A DNA stretch of 64,000 nt. Origin: Citrobacter enshiensis. GTDB lineage: Bacteria > Pseudomonadota > Gammaproteobacteria > Enterobacterales > Enterobacteriaceae. The stretch is taken from positions 3,286,001-3,350,000 of the forward strand of contig NZ_CP119862.1 of assembly GCF_029338175.1 (NCBI RefSeq). The letters run 5' to 3'. How positions within the stretch are numbered: the first letter of the stretch is position 1; each line of letters starts with the position of its first letter. The position numbers and the translations under genes were made by a program. Below, in pieces: positions 50,047-59,801 of this stretch. The notes under the pieces are model-generated. The model had not been told where the DNA came from. It did no database searches and was given only the letters and a program-made list of their open reading frames with translations.

Positions 50047-50696
50047 ACGCCCTCCTTCTGCGGCACAAATCGCACACTGTCTCCGGGACGCAACAGAATC
50101 GGTTCGTCCCGCATCGGATCGAACAGTTTTAGCGAGGTATGACCGATCAACTGCCAGCCGCCCGGCGTCGGTAAGGGGTAAATCCCCGTTTGCGCGCCGC
50201 CGATGCCCACGGAACCTGCCGGAACAATCAGGCGTGGCTCCGCGCGTCTCGGGGTATGTAATTGTTCCGGTAAGTTCCCAAGATAGGGGAAACCAGGCTG
50301 AAAACCTAAAAACCAGACCACGTACTCGACGGACGAATGCAGTTCAACCACCTGCTTCTCACTCAGGCCGCTGTGTCGGGCCACCTCGGCCAGATCCGGT
50401 CCCCCAGCCCCGCCGTAAGTGACCGGAATTTCAATAAAACGTGAGTCAGGCTCCAGCGCCACGCTCTCTTCCCACCAGCGCTGCAGGCGCTCTATGGCAT
50501 CCAGCGCCAGGGTTTGCGGCTCATGCAAAATAACCGTGATATTGTTCATTCCCGGTATGGCTTCCGCCACATTCGGCAGCTCGGCCAGACGCTGTGTCAA
50601 CCGCCAGATCCGTTTTTGGGTAGCCAGAGTGACCGGCGGTTCAAGTTCAAGCACCACCGCCGTTTCACCCAACAGATAACAACGCGCTCGTTGCAC
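50040..50696 (-). CDS. pxpB: 5-Oxoprolinase subunit B
   Basis: AHS1/KipI-domain subunit of PxpABC. It has 218 residues, matching E. coli Ybg[21 protein letters not shown] and [18 protein letters not shown] are conserved. It follows ybgI by about 20 bp, so the minus-strand run ybgI-pxpB-pxpC-pxpA-DUF969-DUF979-pcp-nei probably shares transcription. Confidence 0.95.
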   Translation of the reverse strand: MQRARCYLLGETAVVLELEPPVTLATQKRIWRLTQRLAELPNVAEAIPGMNNITVILHEPQTLALDAIERLQRWWEESVALEPDSRFIEIPVTYGGAGGPDLAEVARHSGLSEKQVVELHSSVEYVVWFLGFQPGFPYLGNLPEQLHTPRRAEPRLIVPAGSVGIGGAQTGIYPLPTPGGWQLIGHTSLKLFDPMRDEPILLRPGDSVRFVPQKEGVC

Positions 50697-50717
50697 TTTC
50701 GTCCCTCTTAGTGTTGT

Positions 50718-51461
50718 TTATGCCGGATTGGGAATATCAATAAAGGTAACGTCAAGATCGGTGTTTTCATTCAGCCATTCGCTTAACGCACGAATACCGC
50801 CACGCTCGGTCGCGTGGTGTCCGGCGGCATAAAAATGCAGTCCCTGTTCACGCGCGGAATGAATCGTCTGTTCAGACACTTCGCCCGTAATAAATGCATC
50901 GACGCCAAAACGGGCGGCGCTGTCGATAAAGCTTTGACCGCCACCGGTACACCACGCCACACGCTGAACCGTATCCGGCCCGGTATCCCCACACCATAAC
51001 GGTTTACGTCCCAGGCGCGCTTCAATCCATGATGCCAGCTCCAGTCCCGGAACCGGCATCGCCAGCTCGCCCCACGGAACTAACGGCTCAATCTCACCCA
51101 TTACGGTGATCCCGAGCAACGCCGCGAGCTGCGCGTTGTTGCCCAGTTCAGGATGGGCATCCAGCGGCAGGTGCCAGCCGTAGAGGTTAATATCATGGGT
51201 CAGCAGTGTTTTCAGTCGGTTACGCTTCATTCCACGGATAACCGGTGATTCCCCTTTCCAGAAGTAACCATGATGAACGATAACCGCATCTGCCTGCAGG
51301 CGGACGGCTTCGTCAAGCAACGCCTGGCTTGCCGTTACACCGGTCACGATTTTTTGTACCGTTGTTTTTCCTTCAACCTGCAATCCATTCGGCGCGTAAT
51401 CACTGATGGCCGCACTGTTTAGCTTTTCGTTGATCAGATGTTCCAGTTCAGTGTTTTTCAT
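50718..51461 (-). CDS. ybgI: Nif3-like metal hydrolase YbgI
   Basis: Nif3-family ring-shaped dinuclear-metal protein of uncertain role (GTP cyclohydrolase 1 type 2 homologue). It has 247 residues from the second of two ATGs, six bases after AAGGGA. Metal-binding residues in VIVHHGYFWKGE, HLPLDAHPELGNN and AAGHHATERGGI. Confidence 0.94.
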   Translation of the reverse strand: MKNTELEHLINEKLNSAAISDYAPNGLQVEGKTTVQKIVTGVTASQALLDEAVRLQADAVIVHHGYFWKGESPVIRGMKRNRLKTLLTHDINLYGWHLPLDAHPELGNNAQLAALLGITVMGEIEPLVPWGELAMPVPGLELASWIEARLGRKPLWCGDTGPDTVQRVAWCTGGGQSFIDSAARFGVDAFITGEVSEQTIHSAREQGLHFYAAGHHATERGGIRALSEWLNENTDLDVTFIDIPNPA

Positions 51462-51579
51462 CATTGTTCCCTTCTTAATGTATTCATTACGTTAAAATAG
51501 CGTTCTCCCGCCAGTTCGTCGATAGCCATTTCTTTGACTCATTGAGAAACAATAGCGCCGTTTTAAGACGAAATTTTCA

Positions 51580-51813
51580 TGCTGTGCGGCGGGGTGCTGG
51601 CCTGGCTGGTCAAAGAGCGTGTCACCGGGAATAGTGCGTATCTGGGGTAAGTTCGCGCGGGGTCTTGGTTTGATGGGCGCCGGTTTCTGTATTCTGACGC
51701 TAAGCGCTCGCTGGTCTGCCGCTTACGGTCATTCTTCTATGCCGCTGATGGTATTCGGCCTGGTCGTGATGGGGTTTGCTGAACGGTTTATTGATCCGGT
51801 GACGGTCAAATTC
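51580..51813 (+). pseudogene. dtpD: Remnant of peptide transporter gene dtpD
   Basis: The stretch encodes [16 protein letters not shown] and, in another frame, [20 protein letters not shown] and [20 protein letters not shown]. These match an internal part of the POT transporter DtpD (YbgH) as I remember it. Both ends are missing and one frameshift lies near 51640. E. coli carries intact dtpD at this spot, between ybgI and phr. Confidence 0.75.
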
Positions 51814-51825
51814 TGACCTCATTCT

Positions 51826-51850
51826 GCCCGACGGGTAGTGCCTGTCGGGC
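51826..51850 (-). terminator. Hairpin after phr
   Basis: GCCCGAC and GTCGGGC form a 7-bp GC stem 12 bp after the phr stop. There is no strong T-run; possible terminator or REP-like unit. Confidence 0.45.
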
Positions 51851-51861
51851 CTCCTCCCTTT

Positions 51862-53286
51862 CTACGCATCGCTCTTTCGCGCCGCGTCATACGCCGCCAG
51901 CGTTTCTAAACGCGCCTGTTTGTGATCCACAATCGGATGCGGGTAATCCAGCGTAACGCCTTCTTTCTGGGCCCACGTCCAGGGAGTGTGGATGGCCTTT
52001 CCGGGTACGTTGCGCAATTCCGGCACCCACCGGCGAATAAAGTCGCCGTCACGGTCAAACTTTTCGCCCTGTGTCGTGGGGTTAAAAATGCGAAAGTATG
52101 GCGCGGCATCGGTGCCGGTCGAGGCGGCCCACTGCCAGCCACCGTTGTTGGCGGCAAGATCGCCATCGATAAGCGTCGACATGAAATACCGCTCCCCTTC
52201 CCGCCAGTCGATCAGCAGGTCTTTCACTAAAAAGCTGGCGGTAATCATCCGTAATCGATTGTGCATCCATCCTGTTGCATTGAGCTGGCGCATCGCGGCA
52301 TCCACGATGGGATAACCCGTTTTCCCTTCCCGCCACGCCTGAAAATGGGCGGCGTTACGGTTCCACGGCACGCGATCGGTCCAGGGAATGAACGGACGGT
52401 GTTGACACAGCCCTGGATAAAAGGTGATCAAATGCCGATAAAATTCACGCCAGATCAGCTCATTCAGCCAGACGCTTCCCGCGCCGCCATCAACAGCCTG
52501 TGGCTGCTCCGCCAGTAAGCGATGCAGACACTGACGCGGCGAGAGTCCACCGGTCGCCAGGCTCGCGGATAACCGACTGGTTCCGTCAAGGGCGGGAAAA
52601 TCCCGTAACTGCTCATAGCGTTCCGCCGTCTGCTGGCAAAACTGACGCAACTTCGCAATCGCCGCCTTTTCCCCGGCAGGGAACAACGTCGGGTCGAAAT
52701 CCTGCTGCGGCATAGTCAATGTCAACGACGTTATGTCGCACGACATTGCCCCACCGTCACGGCGCTCAGGTGCCGCAACACACGCTGGCATCTCCTCTTT
52801 GAGTCGCTTTAGCCAGGCGTTTTTAAAGGGGGTAAACACTTTGTACATCTCGTGATTGCCGGTCATCACCGCGCCGGGCGGCAATATCACGCTGTCATCA
52901 AATCCTTCACAAACAACATGGCTTAGTGCGCGCTCTACCGCGACATCACGCTGGCGTTCGTTCACTTCATATTGATAGTTGTAAAACAGATGGCTGACGC
53001 CATGCTGCTGGCATACCTCAGAAACCACGCCGACGCTGGCCGCGAAATCATCCACTTCACGAAACAGCAGCGGGATGCCTTTCTCCGCCAGCGCGATTTG
53101 CAACGCGTTGAGTTGGGTATTAACCAACGCCGCCTGACGCGGGGACATGTCGTGCGCCGCCCACTGGGCCGGGGTGGAGATGAACAGTGCCAGTACCCGC
53201 GCCGAACGATCCCGGCAGGCGGCAGCTAAAGCAAGATTATCATGCAGACGTAAATCACGACGAAACCAGACCAGATGGGTGGTCAT
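51862..53286 (-). CDS. phr: Deoxyribodipyrimidine photolyase (CPD)
   Basis: Light-driven repair of cyclobutane pyrimidine dimers using FADH and methenyl-tetrahydrofolate. It has 474 residues (472 in E. coli). N-terminal LVWFRRDLRLHDN and the C-terminal FAD region (LNATGWMHNRLRMITASFLV, DGDLAANNGGWQWAASTGTD) are typical. It follows ybgA by 24 bp. Confidence 0.96.
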   Translation of the reverse strand: MTTHLVWFRRDLRLHDNLALAAACRDRSARVLALFISTPAQWAAHDMSPRQAALVNTQLNALQIALAEKGIPLLFREVDDFAASVGVVSEVCQQHGVSHLFYNYQYEVNERQRDVAVERALSHVVCEGFDDSVILPPGAVMTGNHEMYKVFTPFKNAWLKRLKEEMPACVAAPERRDGGAMSCDITSLTLTMPQQDFDPTLFPAGEKAAIAKLRQFCQQTAERYEQLRDFPALDGTSRLSASLATGGLSPRQCLHRLLAEQPQAVDGGAGSVWLNELIWREFYRHLITFYPGLCQHRPFIPWTDRVPWNRNAAHFQAWREGKTGYPIVDAAMRQLNATGWMHNRLRMITASFLVKDLLIDWREGERYFMSTLIDGDLAANNGGWQWAASTGTDAAPYFRIFNPTTQGEKFDRDGDFIRRWVPELRNVPGKAIHTPWTWAQKEGVTLDYPHPIVDHKQARLETLAAYDAARKSDA

Positions 53287-53310
53287 AACACTCCTGAATC
53301 AGTTATACGT

Positions 53311-54267
53311 TTAGCTTCCGTAGCGCAAACGCAGGGCCTCGGGCCAGGGATCAAAGTAACGTTGCCCACAAAGGTAAGCATCCGGATACTCCGCCATATA
53401 GTGTTTGAGTAACGTGATCGGCGCAAGCAGCGGTTGCGTCGCGCGGCGATACCCGTCGATCAGCGCGGTCAGCTCCTGGCGTTGACGGGCATTCAATTGG
53501 TTACGGAAATATCCCTGAACATGCATCAGAACATTGGTGTGATTACGCCGGGTGGCGGGGTGCGAGAGCAGCGTCATTAACCGCAGGCGGTACTCTGAAA
53601 AATAAACGTCGAGATCCGGCCAGTCGTGAATGGCCGCCACAAAACGCCCCAGGTCCCGATACTCCGGCTGTGAATGCGCCAGCAGCAGCAGTTTGTAGCG
53701 GCTGTGATAACCCAACAGCGCCGCGCGGGTCAGTCCCTGTTGACGAATCCCATTCAGTTCATGCAGCGCATAGATGCGTTCGACAAAGTTTTCACGAATT
53801 TGCGGATCGTGCAGCCGCCCGTCCTCTTCCACCGGCAGCCACGGAAAGGTTTCCATTAAAATCGAGGTGTAGATCCCGCGCCCGGCTTTACGGTTGTTTT
53901 TGCCGTCAGCATCGTAGACACGTACGCGCTCCATCCCGCAACTGGGCGATTTGGCGCAAACGATGTACCCGCACAAATGTTCGAACCCGGTAACTCGCAC
54001 ATGGCTGAACGTGGTCATGGCATCGGTCAGGTTCCCTTCCCGCTTATCGCTAAAGCGTAACGCGAAGGCGCCGCCTTCATCTTTCACCAGACGCAATGCG
54101 GGTCTGGGTACAGGCAGACCGATCGCCATTTCCGGGCAAACCGCTTCAAAATGAACCCAGGGGGATAACGTTTCAACGGCAAATTCCAGCCGTTTATGCC
54201 CGCCATCAAAGCGAACCGCGTCGCCTAATAAACAGGCGCTGATGCCAACAGGGATTTTCTCACTCAT
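53311..54267 (-). CDS. ybgA: DUF523-DUF1722 two-domain protein YbgA
   Basis: 318 residues from an ATG spaced five bases after AAGGAG. The first half is DUF523 (VGISACLLGDAVRFDGGHKR and CAKSPSCGMERVRVY), with cysteines that may bind a cluster or metal. The second half is DUF1722 (LTRAALLGYHSRYKLLLLAH), the only part kept in the 169-residue E. coli K-12 YbgA. Next to phr, which suggests a DNA-repair or light-response link; the function is unproven. Confidence 0.9.
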   Translation of the reverse strand: MSEKIPVGISACLLGDAVRFDGGHKRLEFAVETLSPWVHFEAVCPEMAIGLPVPRPALRLVKDEGGAFALRFSDKREGNLTDAMTTFSHVRVTGFEHLCGYIVCAKSPSCGMERVRVYDADGKNNRKAGRGIYTSILMETFPWLPVEEDGRLHDPQIRENFVERIYALHELNGIRQQGLTRAALLGYHSRYKLLLLAHSQPEYRDLGRFVAAIHDWPDLDVYFSEYRLRLMTLLSHPATRRNHTNVLMHVQGYFRNQLNARQRQELTALIDGYRRATQPLLAPITLLKHYMAEYPDAYLCGQRYFDPWPEALRLRYGS

Positions 54268-54857
54268 CACAGCTCCTTTTTCGTGCCTGAGATAAGTGTA
54301 GACATAAGGGACGCTACATTGTGGTGGTAATGCGGGTCAATTAAGGAATGAGGAAGAACTTTTTACTCTGGTGAAGAGTGACGTTCACCTTATGTCCACG
54401 GCTTCTCTGCAATCACCATACCTGTGAACGTGCAAGGGAAGCCCCGGTCAGCCGTCAACGTCTCATCGATTTCAGCCGGACCGTGGTGTCGCTCCCGCAT
54501 TCTGACTTTCAGTGATTTCCGTTTGGCTGTTTAACCAAAAACTCAGATAGTCAGGTGTGGGAAGGGTCCGGCCGAAAATTGCCGACGTGTTTCCGTAAGG
54601 CCGGGGGAACCCGCAGGGATGCGGGTTCAGGGCGCGTTTTACAGGGACGTTACCTCGCGCCCGGTCCGGTAGCCTGGAGGAATAAACGGAGGGTACCGCG
54701 AAGCGGCAATTTTCCTGCCGGGAGCCGGGATTGTTAAGGGGGCGGCGATAGCCCCCTTAACCCGTTCACGGGAAATAAGATACCAGAGAAGCGAAGAACA
54801 TGAAGTGAACGGAACCCTTCGCAAAACCAGCATGTTACCTTTTCAGGCGACGATCAA
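54268..54857. other. Gene-free region with a hairpin-rich block
   Basis: No supported gene in about 590 bp; E. coli K-12 has rhsC and further genes between ybfA and ybgA. At 54561-54760 several perfect stems crowd together: CCGGCC/GGCCGG (54568, 54599), GAACCCGC/GCGGGTTC (54607, 54621), GGCGCG/CGCGCC (54631, 54656), and TTAAGGGGGC/GCCCCCTTAA (54734, 54751). AAAATTGCCG (54575) pairs at long range with CGGCAATTTT (54704). This looks like a structured RNA or a mobile-element end. A 60-codon frame at 54555 is Arg/Gly-rich and not convincing. Confidence 0.6.
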
Positions 54858-55064
54858 TTAATAAAAATCGCAGGTGGCTTTTTCAGCCTGATCCATCCAC
54901 ACCGGCTTATCGCTGGTTTTCGACCAGACGCGATGCAGATAGCTATAAAAACGGGCGCGGTCTTTCCAGAACAACATCACCGGCAGCGCCAGTACACCAG
55001 CCATAACGGCAAAAGTACGGCGTAACAAGACAATGTGTGCAGGATATTCTTTATAGAGTTCCAT
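54858..55064 (-). CDS. ybfA: Small membrane protein YbfA
   Basis: 68-residue protein from [20 protein letters not shown] with a hydrophobic helix ([14 protein letters not shown]) and a conserved C-terminal tail ([18 protein letters not shown]). It matches E. coli YbfA; function unknown. Divergent from kdpF. The frame is open upstream, but the conserved start is used. Confidence 0.93.
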   Translation of the reverse strand: MELYKEYPAHIVLLRRTFAVMAGVLALPVMLFWKDRARFYSYLHRVWSKTSDKPVWMDQAEKATCDFY

Positions 55065-55270
55065 ACTTTTCTCCCCTTTATCTGGCCGGTGAATCGCACC
55101 GGAAAAATGAACTTGGTTAACTGATGAAAAGAGTATCGCTTTTCGTGTAATTTTACTACTCATCCGACCACTTATTTTTAGCTATTTAAGCTTTATTTAC
55201 CTTCACCACCGTAATTAAGTTACAAGAAAGTTAAATTAAAACTAACCATTAGTTAAATAATGGTCTTTTT

Positions 55271-55293
55271 CATTTTTATACTTTTTTTATACC
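55271..55293 (+). promoter_or_regulatory. KdpE-binding site of the kdp promoter
   Basis: T-rich 23-bp element CATTTTTATAC-TTTTTTTATACC, near identical to the E. coli KdpE site that lies about 60 bp before the kdpFABC start point. It is 82 bp ahead of the kdpF start codon. Confidence 0.85.
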
Positions 55294-55374
55294 CGCCCCC
55301 CGGATTTTTGCGAAATCTTTGCAACCAAAATCCTACCCTTTGGATATCAAAACAAATGCCACGGGAGGTGCTCT

Positions 55375-55464
55375 GTGAGTACAGGCGTGATAATCGGCAT
55401 CGGGCTGGTTTTCTTGTTATTGGTTTATCTGGTGTATGCCTTGATTAATGCGGAGGCATTCTGA
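55375..55464 (+). CDS. kdpF: Potassium-transporting ATPase subunit KdpF
   Basis: 29-residue single-helix subunit that stabilises the KdpFABC pump. It starts at GTG after GGGAGG and reads [20 protein letters not shown] then ALINAEAF. The stop shares one base with the kdpA ATG (TGATG). Confidence 0.95.
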   Translation: MSTGVIIGIGLVFLLLVYLVYALINAEAF

Positions 55465-57143
55465 TGGCCGCTTCAGGATTTTTACTCATTGCCAGCTTTT
55501 TACTGGTGCTGTTTGTGGTCGCCAGACCGTTAGGATCTGGACTGGCCAGGCTTATCAACAATACACCGCTACCGGGCGTCGGCGGCGTCGAACGCCTGCT
55601 CTGGCGGGGTCTGGGGATCCCGACTGAAGAGATGAACTGGCAGCGCTATTTGCTGGCTCTCCTCATGCTGAATTTACTGGGTCTGGCGGTGTTGTTTTTG
55701 ATGCTGCTCGGGCAAAACCTGCTGCCGTTCAACCCACAGCAACTGCCGGGCCTCTCCTGGCATCTGGCGCTGAATACAGCAGTCAGTTTTGTCACCAATA
55801 CCAACTGGCAGTCTTATAGCGGGGAGACCACCCTGAGCTACTTCAGTCAGATGGTCGGGCTTACGGTACAGAACTTCCTCTCCGCCGCGACCGGTATTGC
55901 GGTGATCTTCGCGCTGATCCGCGCCTTTATGCGCCAGAACATCAGCACGCTGGGCAATGCCTGGATGGATCTGGTCCGCATTACATTGTGGATACTGCTG
56001 CCTGTTTCGCTGCTCATTGCGCTGTTCTTTGTTCAGCAAGGCGCACTGCAAAACCTCTCCCCTTATCAGCCTTTTGTCACCCTCGAAGGGGCAAAACAGA
56101 TCCTGCCGATGGGCCCGGTGGCCTCGCAGGAGGCGATCAAAGTGCTCGGCACTAACGGAGGCGGGTTCTTCAATGCCAACTCATCACACCCGTTTGAGAA
56201 CCCTACGGCGCTGACCAACATGGTACAGATGCTGGCGATCTTTTTGATCCCGACCGCGCTGTGCTTTGCGTTTGGCGATGCCGTGGGCGATCGCCGACAG
56301 GGACGCACCCTGCTGTGGGCAATGTCGCTGATTTTTGTAGTCTGCGTGGCGGTGGTGATGTGGGCGGAAGTCCAGGGTAATCCCCATCTGTTGTCGCTGG
56401 GCGCTGACAGCAGCATCAACATGGAAGGCAAAGAGAGCCGCTTTGGGGTCCTGGTCAGCAGCCTGTTTGCGGTGGTGACGACAGCGGCGTCCTGCGGCGC
56501 GGTCGTTGCCATGCACGACTCCTTCACCGCATTGGGCGGTATGGTGCCCATGTGGCTGATGCAGATTGGCGAAGTGGTCTTCGGCGGCGTCGGGTCTGGC
56601 CTGTACGGCATGTTGCTGTTTGTGCTGCTGGCGGTGTTTATCGCCGGGCTGATGATTGGCCGTACGCCAGAGTATTTGGGTAAAAAAATCGACGTGCGCG
56701 AAATGAAAATGACCGCGCTGGCGATTCTGGTCACGCCCGCGCTGGTCCTGCTCGGCACCGCACTCGCCATGATGACGGACGCCGGACGCAGCGGCATGCT
56801 AAACCCGGGTCCACACGGTTTCAGCGAAGTGCTGTATGCCGTCTCGTCCGCCGCAAACAATAACGGCAGCGCCTTCGCAGGCCTGAGCGCCAACTCCCCA
56901 TTCTGGAACTGTCTGCTGGCGTTCTGCATGTTTGTGGGTCGGTTCGGCGTGATTATTCCGGTGATGGCGATTGCCGGGTCACTGGTGAGTAAAAAAATCC
57001 AACCCGCCAGTCCCGGCACATTACCCACGCACGGCGCGTTATTTGTCGGGCTGTTGATCGGTACGGTGCTGCTGGTCGGTGCGCTGACCTTTATTCCTGC
57101 CCTGGCGCTTGGCCCGGTGGCAGAACACCTCTCCTTACGTTGA
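55464..57143 (+). CDS. kdpA: Potassium-transporting ATPase subunit A
   Basis: Channel-like K+-binding subunit. It has 559 residues with ten or so membrane helices and selectivity-filter motifs of the SKT type ([30 protein letters not shown]). The next gene, kdpB, starts 20 bp later. Confidence 0.96.
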   Translation: MAASGFLLIASFLLVLFVVARPLGSGLARLINNTPLPGVGGVERLLWRGLGIPTEEMNWQRYLLALLMLNLLGLAVLFLMLLGQNLLPFNPQQLPGLSWHLALNTAVSFVTNTNWQSYSGETTLSYFSQMVGLTVQNFLSAATGIAVIFALIRAFMRQNISTLGNAWMDLVRITLWILLPVSLLIALFFVQQGALQNLSPYQPFVTLEGAKQILPMGPVASQEAIKVLGTNGGGFFNANSSHPFENPTALTNMVQMLAIFLIPTALCFAFGDAVGDRRQGRTLLWAMSLIFVVCVAVVMWAEVQGNPHLLSLGADSSINMEGKESRFGVLVSSLFAVVTTAASCGAVVAMHDSFTALGGMVPMWLMQIGEVVFGGVGSGLYGMLLFVLLAVFIAGLMIGRTPEYLGKKIDVREMKMTALAILVTPALVLLGTALAMMTDAGRSGMLNPGPHGFSEVLYAVSSAANNNGSAFAGLSANSPFWNCLLAFCMFVGRFGVIIPVMAIAGSLVSKKIQPASPGTLPTHGALFVGLLIGTVLLVGALTFIPALALGPVAEHLSLR

Positions 57144-57163
57144 GCGATGTGGAGCACATTGTT

Positions 57164-59212
57164 ATGAGTCGTAAACAACTGGCGCTGTTCGAACCCTCCC
57201 TGGTCGCTCAGGCGCTTCTCGATGCCGTGAAAAAGTTAAATCCTCACGCACAATGGCGCAACCCGGTGATGTTCATCGTCTGGATTGGCAGTCTGTTGAC
57301 CACCCTGATAACGGTGGCCATCGCAACCGGACATATGGCGGGCAATCCGCTGTTTACGGGCGCTATCAGCCTATGGCTGTGGGTGACGGTGCTGTTCGCC
57401 AATTTCGCCGAGGCGCTGGCAGAAGGACGCAGCAAAGCCCAGGCCAATAGCCTGAAAGGCGTTAAAAAAACCGCGTTTGCCCGCAAACTGCGTGAGCCGA
57501 AATATGGTGCAAAAATGGATCACGTCCCGGCGGATGAGCTGCGCAAAGGCGACATTGTGCTGGTAGAAGCAGGCGATATTATTCCCTGCGACGGCGAGGT
57601 TATCGAAGGCGGCGCGTCGGTGGACGAAAGCGCCATCACCGGGGAGTCAGCACCGGTTATCCGTGAGTCTGGCGGCGACTTCGCCTCCGTGACCGGCGGG
57701 ACGCGTATTCTTTCCGACTGGCTGGTTATCGAATGTAGCGTCAACCCCGGCGAGACGTTCCTCGACCGGATGATCGCGATGGTGGAAGGCGCACAGCGGC
57801 GCAAAACGCCCAACGAAATTGCGCTCACCATCCTGCTGATTGCGCTGACCATCGTCTTTTTACTGGCGACGGCCACCCTGTGGCCCTTTACCGTCTGGGG
57901 CGGAAACGCGGTCAGCGTGACGGTACTGGTCGCCCTGCTGGTGTGCCTGATCCCCACCACCATCGGTGGACTGCTCTCGGCAATCGGGGTGGCGGGGATG
58001 AGCCGTATGCTGGGAGCGAATGTGATCGCCACCAGCGGCCGTGCGGTGGAAGCCGCCGGTGACGTGGATGTCTTGCTGCTGGATAAAACCGGCACCATTA
58101 CCCTCGGCAACCGTCAGGCCTCCGATTTTCTGCCTGCCCAGGGGGTAGACGAAAAAACGTTGGCCGACGCTGCGCAGCTTTCTTCTCTGGCGGATGAGAC
58201 GCCGGAAGGCCGCAGTATCGTCATCCTCGCCAAACAACGCTTTAATTTGCGCGTCCGCGACGTTCAGTCATTGCATGCCACCTTTGTGCCGTTTACCGCC
58301 CAAAGCCGCATGAGCGGGATCAATATTGATAACCGAATGATTCGTAAAGGCTCGGTGGATGCGATTCGTCGCCACGTTGAAGCCAACGGCGGTCATTTTC
58401 CTGCCGACGTCGAACAAAAAGTGGATAACGTCGCTCGCCTTGGCGCCACGCCGCTGGTGGTCGTCGAAGGCTCCCGCGTGCTCGGCGTGATTGCGCTGAA
58501 AGATATCGTCAAAGGGGGAATAAAAGAACGCTTCGCCCAGTTGCGTAAAATGGGCATCAAAACGGTGATGATCACCGGCGACAACCGTCTGACGGCGGCG
58601 GCGATTGCGGCGGAAGCCGGTGTTGATGACTTCCTTGCGGAAGCCACGCCGGAAGCGAAGCTGGCGCTGATCCGCCAGTACCAGGCGGAAGGTCGCCTGG
58701 TGGCGATGACCGGAGATGGCACCAACGATGCCCCCGCGCTGGCCCAGGCCGACGTTGCGGTGGCGATGAACTCAGGAACCCAGGCGGCGAAAGAAGCGGG
58801 CAACATGGTGGATCTGGACTCTAACCCCACCAAGCTGATTGAAGTGGTTCACATTGGTAAACAGATGCTGATGACGCGCGGTTCGCTGACCACGTTCAGT
58901 ATCGCCAATGATGTGGCGAAGTATTTCGCGATTATTCCAGCGGCCTTTGCAACGACCTACCCGCAGTTGAATGCCCTGAACGTGATGCACCTGCACTCGC
59001 CGGATTCCGCGATCCTCAGTGCGGTCATTTTTAACGCGCTGGTCATTGTTTTTCTGATCCCGCTGGCGCTGAAAGGCGTGAGCTACAAGCCGTTATCCGC
59101 TTCAGACATGCTGCGTCGCAACTTGTGGATTTATGGTCTGGGTGGTCTGGTTGTGCCGTTTATTGGCATCAAGGTGATTGATTTACTGCTGACCCTGCTG
59201 GGTCTGGTGTGA
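57164..59212 (+). CDS. kdpB: Potassium-transporting P-type ATPase subunit B
   Basis: Catalytic subunit. From [12 protein letters not shown] it has 682 residues, the E. coli length; an in-frame start eight codons earlier overlaps kdpA. Phosphorylation site [10 protein letters not shown] (Asp307), TGES loop (ITGESAPVI) and hinge [11 protein letters not shown] are intact. Confidence 0.97.
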   Translation: MSRKQLALFEPSLVAQALLDAVKKLNPHAQWRNPVMFIVWIGSLLTTLITVAIATGHMAGNPLFTGAISLWLWVTVLFANFAEALAEGRSKAQANSLKGVKKTAFARKLREPKYGAKMDHVPADELRKGDIVLVEAGDIIPCDGEVIEGGASVDESAITGESAPVIRESGGDFASVTGGTRILSDWLVIECSVNPGETFLDRMIAMVEGAQRRKTPNEIALTILLIALTIVFLLATATLWPFTVWGGNAVSVTVLVALLVCLIPTTIGGLLSAIGVAGMSRMLGANVIATSGRAVEAAGDVDVLLLDKTGTITLGNRQASDFLPAQGVDEKTLADAAQLSSLADETPEGRSIVILAKQRFNLRVRDVQSLHATFVPFTAQSRMSGINIDNRMIRKGSVDAIRRHVEANGGHFPADVEQKVDNVARLGATPLVVVEGSRVLGVIALKDIVKGGIKERFAQLRKMGIKTVMITGDNRLTAAAIAAEAGVDDFLAEATPEAKLALIRQYQAEGRLVAMTGDGTNDAPALAQADVAVAMNSGTQAAKEAGNMVDLDSNPTKLIEVVHIGKQMLMTRGSLTTFSIANDVAKYFAIIPAAFATTYPQLNALNVMHLHSPDSAILSAVIFNALVIVFLIPLALKGVSYKPLSASDMLRRNLWIYGLGGLVVPFIGIKVIDLLLTLLGLV

Positions 59213-59220
59213 GGTTTCTG

Positions 59221-59796
59221 ATGACTGGATTTCGTCCTGCATTATCCACGTTACTGTTTCTGGCTGTTATCACCGGCGGCGTTTATCCGTTGCTGACGAC
59301 TACCCTGAGCCAGTGGTGGTTCCCTGACCAGGCCAACGGTTCGCTCATTCGCGATAGCAACGGCGTGCGCGGCTCCGCGCTGATAGGCCAGGCATTTACC
59401 CGCGACGGTTATTTTCAGGGGCGTCCGTCTGCCACGGCTGAAATGCCCTATAATCCAATGGCTTCGGGTGGCAGCAATCTGGCTGTCAGCAATCCTGAGC
59501 TGGATAAGCAACTGCAGAGCCGTATTGCCGCGTTGCGGGCCGCCAACCCGGAGGCCAGCCCAACGGTGCCGGTGGAACTGGTGACCGCCTCCGCCAGCGG
59601 CCTGGACAACAATCTGACGCCTGCAGCGGTGACCTGGCAAATCCCGCGCGTCGCGAAAGCGCGTCAGCGTCCCGTTGAAGAGGTGGCGCAGCTGGTTGCA
59701 AAATATACGCAAAAACCGCTGGCGAGCTTTATCGGGCAGCCGGTGGTAAACCTTGTTGAACTCAACCTGGCGCTGGATGCGTCACAGGGGCACTAA
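59221..59796 (+). CDS. kdpC: Potassium-transporting ATPase subunit C
   Basis: Single-membrane-helix accessory subunit. It has 191 residues from [13 protein letters not shown], after GAGG; a GTG four codons upstream would overlap kdpB. Conserved: [20 protein letters not shown] and [14 protein letters not shown]. Confidence 0.95.
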   Translation: MTGFRPALSTLLFLAVITGGVYPLLTTTLSQWWFPDQANGSLIRDSNGVRGSALIGQAFTRDGYFQGRPSATAEMPYNPMASGGSNLAVSNPELDKQLQSRIAALRAANPEASPTVPVELVTASASGLDNNLTPAAVTWQIPRVAKARQRPVEEVAQLVAKYTQKPLASFIGQPVVNLVELNLALDASQGH

Positions 59797-59801
59797 GCAA
59801 C

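Noticed and set aside
54555-54737. 60-codon Arg/Gly-rich plus-strand frame
   Set aside because: Overlaps the hairpin block and has biased composition; more likely a by-product of the structure.
54561-54760. Retron-type msr/msd RNA
   Set aside because: Inverted pairs are suggestive, but there is no reverse transcriptase gene nearby; kept only as an unassigned structured region.
56066-57178. 370-codon minus-strand frame
   Set aside because: Antisense to kdpA; composition unlike a real protein.
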